From assembly GCA_040768905.1 (NCBI GenBank), contig JAXGMA010000001.1:1302001-1366000 (forward strand): DNA of 64,000 nt. The letters are read 5' to 3'. Positions 24,759 through 33,049 of this stretch are shown here, piece by piece. The DNA comes from SZUA-584 sp040768905. GTDB taxonomy: Bacteria; Bacillota; Clostridia; Christensenellales; SZUA-584. Positions within the stretch are counted from its first letter, which is position 1. Each line of letters begins with the position of its first letter. The notes under the pieces were generated by a model, which worked only from the letters and a program-made list of their open reading frames with translations, made no database searches and was not told the DNA's origin. Made by a program: the position numbers and the translations under genes.

Positions 24759-26603
24759 CTACGCGATCCCGAGCATATCAATCAGCTCTTTTTTGGGGAT
24801 GCCGTATTCATCCCAGCCGCGCACTTCATAGTACTCATCGATCATGCCGTCTATATCCGCAATGTTCTCTGCCGCTCCGCCGGTGCCTCTTCTTTTGCGC
24901 ATCTTGGGCGGCAGTATATCGTCTTTTCTCGACTGGCCGTCACGCACCTGGTACATCCTCTTTAAGTTGAAGATCCTCTCGCCGCATGCAAGCAGCTCCT
25001 CATGTGTCATATCCCAGCCCGTCACCATATTGATCCACTTGACAAAGGTGCTGAAGGTTTCCCCTTCCATACCGAAGATGATGAACTTACAGCATGTCAG
25101 CGAATCGCACAGCGCCTGGAAATCCTGCGACACTTTGATGTATTCAGGCTTTCCCTCGGTCGAGAACCTGTCCATGTCCATGCTCTTGTAAAAACCGAAC
25201 CCGGGGTAATTCCCTCCCACTTCAAAATCGTGTGTAAACGAGTTTAAGTGGCATGCACCGCGTGTGCTTGTGGCGTACTGAAGCCCGGTGCTGTCGGCTG
25301 CGCGCGGGTCATGCGCGGGAAACTCAAGGCCTCTGACGTGCACCGCGAACTCGGGTGCCAATCCGCCGATTTGCTCTGCTGCTCTTTTTGTCCCCTCGGC
25401 AAGGATATCGCCGATGCCTTCACGGAAGGCCACCATTTTGATGATGCCGATGAGCGCATCAGCATCGCCCCATTTGGCTTCTATACCGCCCAGCATCTCT
25501 TTGGTGATCACGTTGTTCTCATACGCTTCCATGACAAACGAGACCACGCTGCCTGCGGAGATCGTATCAAGGCCGTAGCGGTTGCACAGCTCGTTGCCGT
25601 AGGATATCGCCGCAAGATCGTTGATCATGCAGTTGGCGCCCAACATGCCAAGCGTTTCATATTCGGGCCCGCCGCCTTTGACGCATTTGTACTTGCCTTC
25701 TTTGATCTCTATCGTCCTGCCGCAGCCGATGGCGCATTGAGCGCAGTTATATGGCTTCACAAGTATTGTTTTGGCAAGCGTTTGTCCGGTGATGGGCTCT
25801 ACGTCAAAATTGCCGGCCGTCCAGTTTTTGACGGGCAGGTCTCCCGACGATTCGACCGTTTCCATGCCGCAGGCCGTTCCGTAATTCCTCAGGTAGCTTT
25901 TTGTGTTGTCGTTTATTTTGGGCGCCCATTCTTTGACGCTTTGCTTTAACGCATCCGGCTCGGCAACCTCCGGCGCCATGTTTCCGTTAAGGCTGATGGC
26001 TTTAAGGTTCTTAGAGCCCATCACTGCACCAAGGCCGCAGCGCGCCGTCGTTCTTCCCTCATAACCGTCGTTCATGATGGCTGCGATGCGCACCAGTTTC
26101 TCGCCGGCCGGGCCGATGCTGGCCGTCACCGTCTTTTTGCCGTGCGCTTCTTTCAATATGTCATCGACTTCATAGGTGTCTTTTCCCCAAAGATGCGATG
26201 CGTCGAGAATTTCCGCTTTTCCTTCTTCAATGTTGATATACACCGGTTTTTCTGCTTTGCCTTTGACCACGATGCCGTCATAGCCTGCACGCTTCAATTT
26301 GTATCCCCATGAGCCGCCGGAATTGCCTTCTCCGAAAGAACCCGTGAGCGGGGAACGCGTGATCGCCTGATGCCTTCCGAAATTCGGGACATTTGTGCCG
26401 ACTAGAGGACCTGTCATAAAGATAAGCAGGTTATCAGGGCCAAGAGGGTCTGTGTTGCTGTCCGTTTCGTCATATAATATCTTCGCGCCAAGGCCGCTTC
26501 CGCCAAGGTATTTCCTGAGTATCTCCTCAGGGATCACCTCGTCTTTCATGCTGCCGCTCGAAAGGTCCACCCTTAAGATTTTTCCCGTATAGCCATATGG
26601 CAT
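24759..26603 (-). CDS. Aldehyde:ferredoxin oxidoreductase (tungsten type)
   Basis: 614 aa from ATG 26603, seven bases after AAGGAGGA; the longer ORF overlaps the MoaD-like gene. YTGKILRVDLSSGS and GLGAKILYDE are N-terminal family blocks. NSGGSWGYKLKRAGYDGIVVKGKA is pterin-site sequence. CAQCAIGCGRTIEI is the Cys-x2-Cys-x3-Cys cluster motif, with the fourth Cys in CDSLTCC. The family oxidises aldehydes to acids with ferredoxin, using a bis-pterin tungsten (or molybdenum) site. A dedicated MoaD-like protein precedes it. In this operon it probably oxidises the aldehyde made from the imported substrate to a hydroxy acid. Confidence 0.92.
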   Translation of the reverse strand: MPYGYTGKILRVDLSSGSMKDEVIPEEILRKYLGGSGLGAKILYDETDSNTDPLGPDNLLIFMTGPLVGTNVPNFGRHQAITRSPLTGSFGEGNSGGSWGYKLKRAGYDGIVVKGKAEKPVYINIEEGKAEILDASHLWGKDTYEVDDILKEAHGKKTVTASIGPAGEKLVRIAAIMNDGYEGRTTARCGLGAVMGSKNLKAISLNGNMAPEVAEPDALKQSVKEWAPKINDNTKSYLRNYGTACGMETVESSGDLPVKNWTAGNFDVEPITGQTLAKTILVKPYNCAQCAIGCGRTIEIKEGKYKCVKGGGPEYETLGMLGANCMINDLAAISYGNELCNRYGLDTISAGSVVSFVMEAYENNVITKEMLGGIEAKWGDADALIGIIKMVAFREGIGDILAEGTKRAAEQIGGLAPEFAVHVRGLEFPAHDPRAADSTGLQYATSTRGACHLNSFTHDFEVGGNYPGFGFYKSMDMDRFSTEGKPEYIKVSQDFQALCDSLTCCKFIIFGMEGETFSTFVKWINMVTGWDMTHEELLACGERIFNLKRMYQVRDGQSRKDDILPPKMRKRRGTGGAAENIADIDGMIDEYYEVRGWDEYGIPKKELIDMLGIA

Positions 26604-26626
26604 TTTTTTGTCCTCCTTCTTCTTTT

Positions 26627-26905
26627 TCATCCTCCGGCAATGGGAGGCAGTATTTTTAAAACCGTATCGTTTTTTATCATGGAGTCGGGCTTTACGATCG
26701 CGTTATCCACAACGAAGATCGCGTTTAAGATAGATCCGCGTATCAGTTGAGCGCCCCTGAGCTTTTCTTCAAGCCCCTCTTCGCTCTCAAGCAGCAAGCC
26801 GGCCGCTTCTGCAACTGTAACCGCGTCCTTATCGCAATGTAATTCGACCTCTCTTTTTCCGACGATATCGCTGAGCATCGCGCCTAATATAACCTTGATC
26901 TGCAT
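26627..26905 (-). CDS. MoaD/ThiS-family sulfur-carrier protein
   Basis: 92 aa with a ubiquitin-like fold pattern and the C-terminal Gly-Gly (LPPIAGG) that is adenylated and thiocarboxylated in this family. It provides the dithiolene sulfur of molybdopterin/tungstopterin. It sits 23 bases ahead of the AOR start, and the same pairing recurs at 49235-51315. It is therefore likely dedicated to, or co-supplied with, the AOR cofactor. Confidence 0.85.
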   Translation of the reverse strand: MQIKVILGAMLSDIVGKREVELHCDKDAVTVAEAAGLLLESEEGLEEKLRGAQLIRGSILNAIFVVDNAIVKPDSMIKNDTVLKILPPIAGG

Positions 26906-26916
26906 GTACCTTTTTC

Positions 26917-27939
26917 CTATATCTCAATAACGACTTTGTAATGGCTGCCGTCTTTATAGCTGAAAGCCATGGCTTCTTTCACCTCATCCAACGGGAAAAC
27001 ATTTGTCACAAGGCTAAGCAGCTCACTGTTGATGGTGCCTTTTTCCATTGCTTCGATCGCAGCGTAAAAATTCACCTGCGAATGAATCCTGACACCGCGG
27101 ATATTGATTTCTTTTAATACAATTTCTATCACGTTCATCAGCACCGGTTTCGACGGAAGCCCCACAAAAACGATGCTGCCGCCGATTTTGCATGCTTTGG
27201 ATGATGCCAGTATGGACGGTTCTAAGCCTGTCACTTCAAAAACAACATCGAACCCTTTATTTTTAGTGATCTTTAGCGCTTTATCCATATAATCCGGTTC
27301 AAAGGGATTCACCGCTTTGAACCCAAGTTTATTGATAGTACTGAGCCTGTATTCATTGACCTCGCTGATGACCACATCGGCCGCGCCGGCCATTCTTGCA
27401 ACCAATGCAATAAGGACGCCAATGGGGCCGCCGCCGATCACCAGCGCCCTGTCCCCAACTTTTAAGCCGCTGTTGCGTACGTCATGCATAGCGACTGCCA
27501 AAGGTTCGGTCATCGCGGCAAGTTTCAAATCTATACTTTTGGGTATTTTATAGACTTTATTCAGCGGCACTTTTACATACTCGGCAAAACTTCCAAATTC
27601 ATGAACGCCGAGCAGCTTTAACTGTGCACAGATATTGTCTCTTCCGGATAAACACGCTTCGCAGCTGCCGCAGCTGTGATAAGGCTGGATCACGACGTTG
27701 TCTCCGGGTTTCAGATCCGTGTCTTTATCTGTTTTGACATCTTCAATGATCCCGGAAATCTCGTGTCCCAGAATCAAAGGCAACACAGCAGTCGGATGAT
27801 GGCCGTTGAAAACATGAAGATCCGTTCCGCATATTCCGGCGTATTTAACTTTTACCAGTGCTTCGCCGTGAGTTATTTTTGGTATTTCGATGTCTTTCAG
27901 GCTCATTTCGCCCCATTTTTCAATATATGCTGCTTTCAT
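26917..27939 (-). CDS. Zinc-dependent medium-chain dehydrogenase (sorbitol/threonine dehydrogenase-like)
   Basis: 340 aa. CGTDLHVFNGHHP and GHEISGIIEDV hold the catalytic zinc ligands. CGSCEACLSGRDNIC is the complete four-Cys structural zinc lobe. GGGPIGVLIALVARMAGAADV is the NAD site. It could oxidise a secondary alcohol of a polyol or hydroxy acid. Eleven bases separate it from the MoaD-like gene. Its presence in the operon points to an alcohol or polyol as the early substrate. Confidence 0.88.
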   Translation of the reverse strand: MKAAYIEKWGEMSLKDIEIPKITHGEALVKVKYAGICGTDLHVFNGHHPTAVLPLILGHEISGIIEDVKTDKDTDLKPGDNVVIQPYHSCGSCEACLSGRDNICAQLKLLGVHEFGSFAEYVKVPLNKVYKIPKSIDLKLAAMTEPLAVAMHDVRNSGLKVGDRALVIGGGPIGVLIALVARMAGAADVVISEVNEYRLSTINKLGFKAVNPFEPDYMDKALKITKNKGFDVVFEVTGLEPSILASSKACKIGGSIVFVGLPSKPVLMNVIEIVLKEINIRGVRIHSQVNFYAAIEAMEKGTINSELLSLVTNVFPLDEVKEAMAFSYKDGSHYKVVIEI

Positions 27940-27995
27940 CGTATCGTGACCTCCAAGTGTTTATTTGACTGCAATCGAACAGCTGTTCACATCTT

Positions 27996-28694
27996 TTAGC
28001 GCCAATCCTCCATGCTGTACAGCTTCAAACCATCCAAATTGATACCGTAAAAAGACGAAAGGTGCGAAACGATGTGTTTCAATACTTTTCCTGTGTTTCT
28101 CTCAAAAAGTGCTTCAACGATCAGATCATGATGTTCTATCTTTTTGAGGCTGTCTTGAACATCCAGATATTTTGTTGCCTGCAAAAGCTGAATTTTCAGG
28201 TACAGCTCTTTTTGCATTTTGAGCAGAAAATCATTATTACCGATCTTCGTCAGCTCTATATGAAAATCACAATCTTTTTTGATCCTGTTGAACATATCGC
28301 CCTGCATGGCTGCCTCTTTGCACTCTTCTGCAATATTTCTTAGATTTAGAAAATCCGCATTGCTGCCATACTGGACGGCGTACTGGGCGGCCAGACAATC
28401 CATGTTGATTCTGAGCAGGCCAAGATCTTTGATTTCTTTATCCGAAAATGAGATGACTTCTGCATGCCTGTTGGGATAAATATTGACAAGCCCCTGCATG
28501 GACAGCTTTCTCAGAGCTTCACGGATCGGTGTTCTGCTGACACCCAGCTGCAGCGCTATTTTCTCCTCCTGCAGTTTCTCTCCGCATTGAATTTGCTTAT
28601 CTAAAATCATGCTTTTGATATACTCATGCACCAAGACCGACAAATTCTTTCCGACAAACTTTGGATCGCTCTGAATCTCTTTTAGTCCTTCCAT
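27996..28694 (-). CDS. GntR-family transcriptional regulator (FCD subfamily)
   Basis: 232 aa. The N-terminal winged helix includes LGVSRTPIREALRKLSMQGLV, the GntR recognition block. The helical C-terminal part has the FCD pattern, with scattered His and Asp metal ligands (for example DCDFHIELTKIGN). Members bind organic acids or sugar acids. It is embedded in the long operon between the GRE activase and a dehydrogenase, so it is the prime candidate for the GTATAC-centred palindromes at 37194-37205 and 38182-38232. Confidence 0.88.
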   Translation of the reverse strand: MEGLKEIQSDPKFVGKNLSVLVHEYIKSMILDKQIQCGEKLQEEKIALQLGVSRTPIREALRKLSMQGLVNIYPNRHAEVISFSDKEIKDLGLLRINMDCLAAQYAVQYGSNADFLNLRNIAEECKEAAMQGDMFNRIKKDCDFHIELTKIGNNDFLLKMQKELYLKIQLLQATKYLDVQDSLKKIEHHDLIVEALFERNTGKVLKHIVSHLSSFYGINLDGLKLYSMEDWR

Positions 28695-28758
28695 GCCTAT
28701 AACCTCATCTCTGCAGTTAAGCTTGATCCTTCGCTTAGCCGCATATTATTTTCTCTGC

Positions 28759-29687
28759 TCAATCCTGAACAAACCCTGACCCGCCAATGCTGACTCTGAG
28801 CCCCGCGTTTTCTGCAAGCTTTTTGCATTGCTGCGCTTTTTCGGTGCTTTGTTCCGGCCAGTCATGCATCTCGTACATGCTGCCTGTCATCTCATACTTT
28901 GATGATCCGATCTGATGGAAAGGCAGTATATGCATCTCGCTCACGCCGTCAAGCCCCGCAGCAAACCGCACAATTTTCCCGAACTCATTCTCATCATCGT
29001 TCACATCGGTGATCAGCGGCACGCGTATGATCATCTTCGCACCCATACCGGCCAGCCTTTGCGCGTTTTCAAGTATTAAACTGTTGTCAACGCCCGTCCA
29101 CTTCATGTGGAGCTTTGCATCTACCGCCTTGATGTCATAAAGAAAAAGATCAGTATACGCGGCAATTTCCTTTAAATTTTCCCATTTGGCATAGCCGCAC
29201 GTCTCTACCGCTGTGTGTATCCTTTCATGCCGCAAGCGCTTGAGCAGTTCAACACAGAATTCTTTATGCTGCGTCGGTTCGCCTCCGCTCAGCGTGACCC
29301 CTCCGCCAGATGTCCTGAACACGACCTCATCCTTCATGACTTCCTTGAAGAGCGTGCTCACTGTATACAGCTTGCCTGAAGGGTTCCGCGCATTGAAATA
29401 GCATTCTTCAACGCATTTGAAGCAGTGTGTGCACTTGTCAAAGTCCGTCAGTACATTTGCGTCTGCGTCTGCATGAATGGCGCCTTCCGGACAAACGGGT
29501 ATACACGCCATACATTTGCTGCAGTTGTATTCATTGAACATCAGCCGGGGCTTGTTGGGTATGGCCTCCGGATTCTGACACCACTTGCACCTAAGCGGGC
29601 ATCCTAAAAAAAAACTATGGTGCGCAAACCCGGCCCGTCATGCAATGAACACCTCTGGATATTTGAAACATATACATTATACTCCAT
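28759..29687 (-). pseudogene. Glycyl-radical enzyme activase (radical SAM), frameshifted in a homopolymer
   Basis: ATG at 29687 lies three bases after the GRE stop and opens with VYVSNIQRCSLHDGPGLRT. The frame hits TAG right after a run of nine T (A9 on the plus strand, 29606-29614). One extra T restores FFLGCPLRCKWCQNPE, the radical-SAM Cys-x3-Cys-x2-Cys motif, and joins it to the long downstream frame ending at 28759. That frame carries two ferredoxin-type clusters (CSKCMACIPVCPEGAI and CTHCFKCVEEC) and GGVTLSGGEPT. The corrected length of ~309 aa is normal. Either the base count in the run is wrong, the gene is broken, or slippage restores it. It would install the glycyl radical in the GRE. 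Confidence 0.88.
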
Positions 29688-29689
29688 TT

Positions 29690-32035
29690 TTACAAACCTT
29701 TCTCAAATCTTTTTATGATGTTATCCTGCTGCACGGGAGCCATCGCTATAAAGTAAGCGGAAAGCCCCCCCATTCTCACTCTTAAATCCTGATGCTTCTC
29801 CGGATTGACTTTGGCATCCTTTAGATCTTCCGCATTGGTGCTGGTGATCGTCAGGATCTGCCCGCCGAGATTACAGAAAGATTTTATAAGATTTTTGAGC
29901 CTGTCAAGCCCGGCTTCATCTGCATAATCATTGGAGTTCTCGGCAATATCGACAGGCGTTCCGCAGTAATACTTGATCAAAGAAGGCTTGCTGATGGTCT
30001 TGAATATCGCGGTTGCCCCGTTCACATCTGCGCCTGCTACCGGCGAATAGTTGGGTGCGAGCGGTCCGCCGAACTCACGTCCGTCTGCCGATGCGCCGAT
30101 ATCACGGCCAAGCACAGCATAATTTTCAAATGTGCCGATCCCGACAGGGAACATCATGACATTTTGCTTCCTGCGCCAGATCTCGACACGGTCTTCAAAA
30201 TCTTTAAGCAGCCGAACCGCTAAATCATCCACGTAGTCATCATCATTCCCGAATTTGGGAACCATGTTTTTGGCCATTGCGCGCAGGCGCTCATGCCCTT
30301 TCCAGCCGTCTTTGAGGGCCTGTACAATCTCTGACATCTTGACCTTTTTTTCTTCAAAGACCAGCTTTTTGATCACAGCCAGAGAATCGACCGTATTGGC
30401 AAGGCCGGTCACAAGGATCAGATGGAAGATGTATTTGGCGCCGTCTTGCGAAATATCCCTGCCTTTTTCGATGCAGTTGTCGATCATTGTTGAGAACAAC
30501 GGGTCCGGCGCGATCATAAACGACAAACCGAAATTTTCGAGCCTGCGTTTGCACTGAAAATCGATCGCTTCGAACATTTGCTTCTTATAGGCGGCATAGA
30601 ACATCTCAAAATTGTCAAACTCACAAGGATCGCCCGTGTCAAGCCCTTCACGCACGTTGTTGTTGAGCGATACGCCCCTGTGGAGCACCCATTCCAGACA
30701 GCGCAGGTTCATCACATGCGCATAGCTGAAATGGCTCTTTCCGGCAACAAGCGTCTCCCAGCAGCCATCATTGCTGTAATCACGCGCGTCCTCGACCGGT
30801 ATGCCGATATCCACGAAACCCGGAATGATGGTGTCGTCATTATATATCATCGGTTCGCCCTGGCCGTACCTTAACGCATTGGCGATGGTTTTATAGAATG
30901 CATCAGGGGTATCCTTATGGACCCTTGCTGCCAGCGTCGGCATAAGCAGCGACATTTCGTGCATCAGATCGATAAAGAGGTAAGAAACCTCGTTCGTCGC
31001 ATCTTTTCCGTCTCTACCGAGACCGCCGACGATACAGTTCATCAGCCAGTCATTGCCCGACTGCCCGTAGTTAAAGTTGGCTTCGCTGTCATCGGGTTCG
31101 TTTTCCTGCCATGTGAGCCCTCTTTGCTCAAAGCCGCCTGTGATCGTCTTTGCAAGGGCTTCGTCGGGCACGAGCCCCTGGGAAAATAAACCGAAGCTGT
31201 AGTGGTTCTCAGCCTGTTTGGTATCGATGATGATGCGCTCGTTGCATTTGATGAGAAAACTGCCGATAAGATCAAGCGCACGCTCTTTCGTGATGCGTTT
31301 TTCATCAAGGTCTTTTTTGTAATAAGGATAAATATACTGGTCTGCCCTGCCGAGAGGTACATATTCGCCGCCGCTGTTGACCATACAGTAAATAAACCAG
31401 AAGGATTGCAGCGCTTCATGCAGGGTACGGGCAGGCTTTTGCGGCACATGAGAACATGCCTCATAAATCTCCAGCAATTCCCTCTTGCGAATGACATCTT
31501 CACAGGCAAGAGACTGTTTGAGTGCTTCCTGTGCATGCCTTTTTGCAAAATCCACAACGCCGTCAAGCGCAATGATCATCGCCCGGTATTCAATAAGCGC
31601 CGCTTCATCCGGATGGGATGCGCGCATCTGGCGTTCTATCGCCGCGCCTATCTCCTGTTTTAATCCATCGATGCCGATCTCGATGACCTTATCGTACTGC
31701 GGCGGATGGTGCCCCCATATCGAGGCTTCGTTCAGCTGGTACTTCGCCGCTTCTTCGCCCTCTTCTTTGGTATAATAAATGGGCATCACCGTTCCCCAGC
31801 CGACGCTGTTCTGGTTGGGGTTGCCGACAATAAGCTCATCCGGTTTGATGATCGCCGGCAGGTGATTTCCGATATAGGCCTGCGCCATCGCCTTGCGCAC
31901 AACAAGCGGTTCGCTTACAAGATGCTCGTTTCCGTCGAGAATATTGGTATCGACAAAATGCCACACGCCTTTGTCTTTATATTCGACGTTGAACAACCTA
32001 TCTTTTAATTTTTCAAGCCTGCTTGTCAGTTCCAT
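29690..32035 (-). CDS. Glycyl-radical enzyme, dehydratase/lyase type (not pyruvate formate-lyase)
   Basis: 781 aa. The glycyl loop VRMGGLSAYF lies 24-33 residues from the C-terminus; Gly757 aligns with the radical glycine. The active-site thiyl Cys is Cys425 in GCWE (424-427), giving the Cys-x-Glu pair of diol dehydratase and lyase-type GREs. True pyruvate formate-lyase has two adjacent Cys instead. GGLGRDGKDATNEVS is a general family block. An excellent ribosome-binding site (AAGGAGGTAAT) precedes it. The Trp in GCWE and the MGG loop differ from the GCVE and VAGYS of the well-known diol and glycerol dehydratases, so the substrate is open. Neighbours suggest a polyol-derived compound. Confidence 0.9.
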   Translation of the reverse strand: MELTSRLEKLKDRLFNVEYKDKGVWHFVDTNILDGNEHLVSEPLVVRKAMAQAYIGNHLPAIIKPDELIVGNPNQNSVGWGTVMPIYYTKEEGEEAAKYQLNEASIWGHHPPQYDKVIEIGIDGLKQEIGAAIERQMRASHPDEAALIEYRAMIIALDGVVDFAKRHAQEALKQSLACEDVIRKRELLEIYEACSHVPQKPARTLHEALQSFWFIYCMVNSGGEYVPLGRADQYIYPYYKKDLDEKRITKERALDLIGSFLIKCNERIIIDTKQAENHYSFGLFSQGLVPDEALAKTITGGFEQRGLTWQENEPDDSEANFNYGQSGNDWLMNCIVGGLGRDGKDATNEVSYLFIDLMHEMSLLMPTLAARVHKDTPDAFYKTIANALRYGQGEPMIYNDDTIIPGFVDIGIPVEDARDYSNDGCWETLVAGKSHFSYAHVMNLRCLEWVLHRGVSLNNNVREGLDTGDPCEFDNFEMFYAAYKKQMFEAIDFQCKRRLENFGLSFMIAPDPLFSTMIDNCIEKGRDISQDGAKYIFHLILVTGLANTVDSLAVIKKLVFEEKKVKMSEIVQALKDGWKGHERLRAMAKNMVPKFGNDDDYVDDLAVRLLKDFEDRVEIWRRKQNVMMFPVGIGTFENYAVLGRDIGASADGREFGGPLAPNYSPVAGADVNGATAIFKTISKPSLIKYYCGTPVDIAENSNDYADEAGLDRLKNLIKSFCNLGGQILTITSTNAEDLKDAKVNPEKHQDLRVRMGGLSAYFIAMAPVQQDNIIKRFEKGL

Positions 32036-32056
32036 TTATATTACCTCCTTAGCCGG

Positions 32057-33037
32057 TCATTTTATAATGATGTTTCTTGAGCTCCTGTCTGCCGTGATAA
32101 AGATCGCGATCAGCAGCAGCAATCCGAAAACGATCTGCTGATAAAATGAATCGAGCCCGACAGCTGAGATGCCATTCTGGATGATCGCCACAACCGCGCA
32201 GCCGACCGTCATCCAGAGCGCGTTGCCTCTGCCGCCTGACAGCGATACACCGCCCAATACAGCTGCGGCAATGCACATCAGGGTGAGCGGGTCTCCGACG
32301 TACGGCGAAGCGCTTTTAAGTTTTGCGACCAATAGAATGCCCATCATACTGCTCAAAAACGCGCTCACCACATAGGCGAACATTTTTGTCTTGCGGATCG
32401 GGACACCCGCCATGCGCGCCGCTTTTTCATTTGCGCCGATAGCATATATGTATTTCCCGAGGCTCGTTTTTTTCAGCAGGATATAGGCGATTATAACGAC
32501 CGCTACACCGATGAGGAAGTAAACAGTGAATATATCGATGACCGTGATCTTGGTAAAATCAAAGATTTCCCCTTGTGCACGCGGCACCGATACGGATCCG
32601 GAACCGGAAACGACAAGCGCAAGGCTGTTCCATATGCTCATGGTCCCGAGTGTCGCGATAAACGAGGGTATCTTCACAAACGTAAACAAAAATCCGTTTA
32701 ACAGCCCCGCCAGTATGCCGAACAGCAATGGCAGCAGGATGCCGCCTGCGCCGCCTAAAGCTCCGAGCAGCGTGGCGCACAGCACTGCAGAGAACGAGCA
32801 GACGCCGCCCAAAGATAAGTCAATGGAGCCGATAATCAAAACAAACGTGATGCCTGCGCCCATAACCAGAAAAGTCGTCATGTCGGTGAGCAGGTTCTTG
32901 ATGTTGAGCGGCCGCAAAAAATTCGGATTGATCGAAGTGATCACAACGACAAGCACCACGATGACAAGCAAGCTGATGTATCTTGTGATGTTGGCTCCGC
33001 TCGTGTTGATTTTTAATCTGTTCATTAAAGGTTTCAT
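32057..33037 (-). CDS. Ribose-type ABC transporter permease
   Basis: 326 aa with about eight to ten hydrophobic segments and the family stretches GSIDLSLGGVCSF, LNGFLFTFVKIPSFIATLGTM and AAVLGGVSLSGGRG, typical of RbsC-like permeases of CUT2 importers. It sits 12 bases after the ATPase gene. A second, divergent permease is encoded at 34607-35623, so the channel is probably a heterodimer. Confidence 0.93.
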   Translation of the reverse strand: MKPLMNRLKINTSGANITRYISLLVIVVLVVVITSINPNFLRPLNIKNLLTDMTTFLVMGAGITFVLIIGSIDLSLGGVCSFSAVLCATLLGALGGAGGILLPLLFGILAGLLNGFLFTFVKIPSFIATLGTMSIWNSLALVVSGSGSVSVPRAQGEIFDFTKITVIDIFTVYFLIGVAVVIIAYILLKKTSLGKYIYAIGANEKAARMAGVPIRKTKMFAYVVSAFLSSMMGILLVAKLKSASPYVGDPLTLMCIAAAVLGGVSLSGGRGNALWMTVGCAVVAIIQNGISAVGLDSFYQQIVFGLLLLIAIFITADRSSRNIIIK

Positions 33038-33049
33038 GTTTGTCTCCCC

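Noticed and set aside
25248..25949. A 233-codon plus-strand ORF inside the first AOR gene
   Set aside because: It is an antisense shadow of a well-supported AOR; its length comes from codon bias, with no family motif.
26604..26630. Upstream start of the first AOR (a Lys-rich extension of nine residues)
   Set aside because: It overlaps the MoaD-like stop and swallows the AAGGAGGA ribosome-binding site that serves ATG 26603.
29690..32035. Naming the glycyl-radical enzyme pyruvate formate-lyase
   Set aside because: It lacks the adjacent Cys-Cys pair and has GCWE; only the superfamily is shared.
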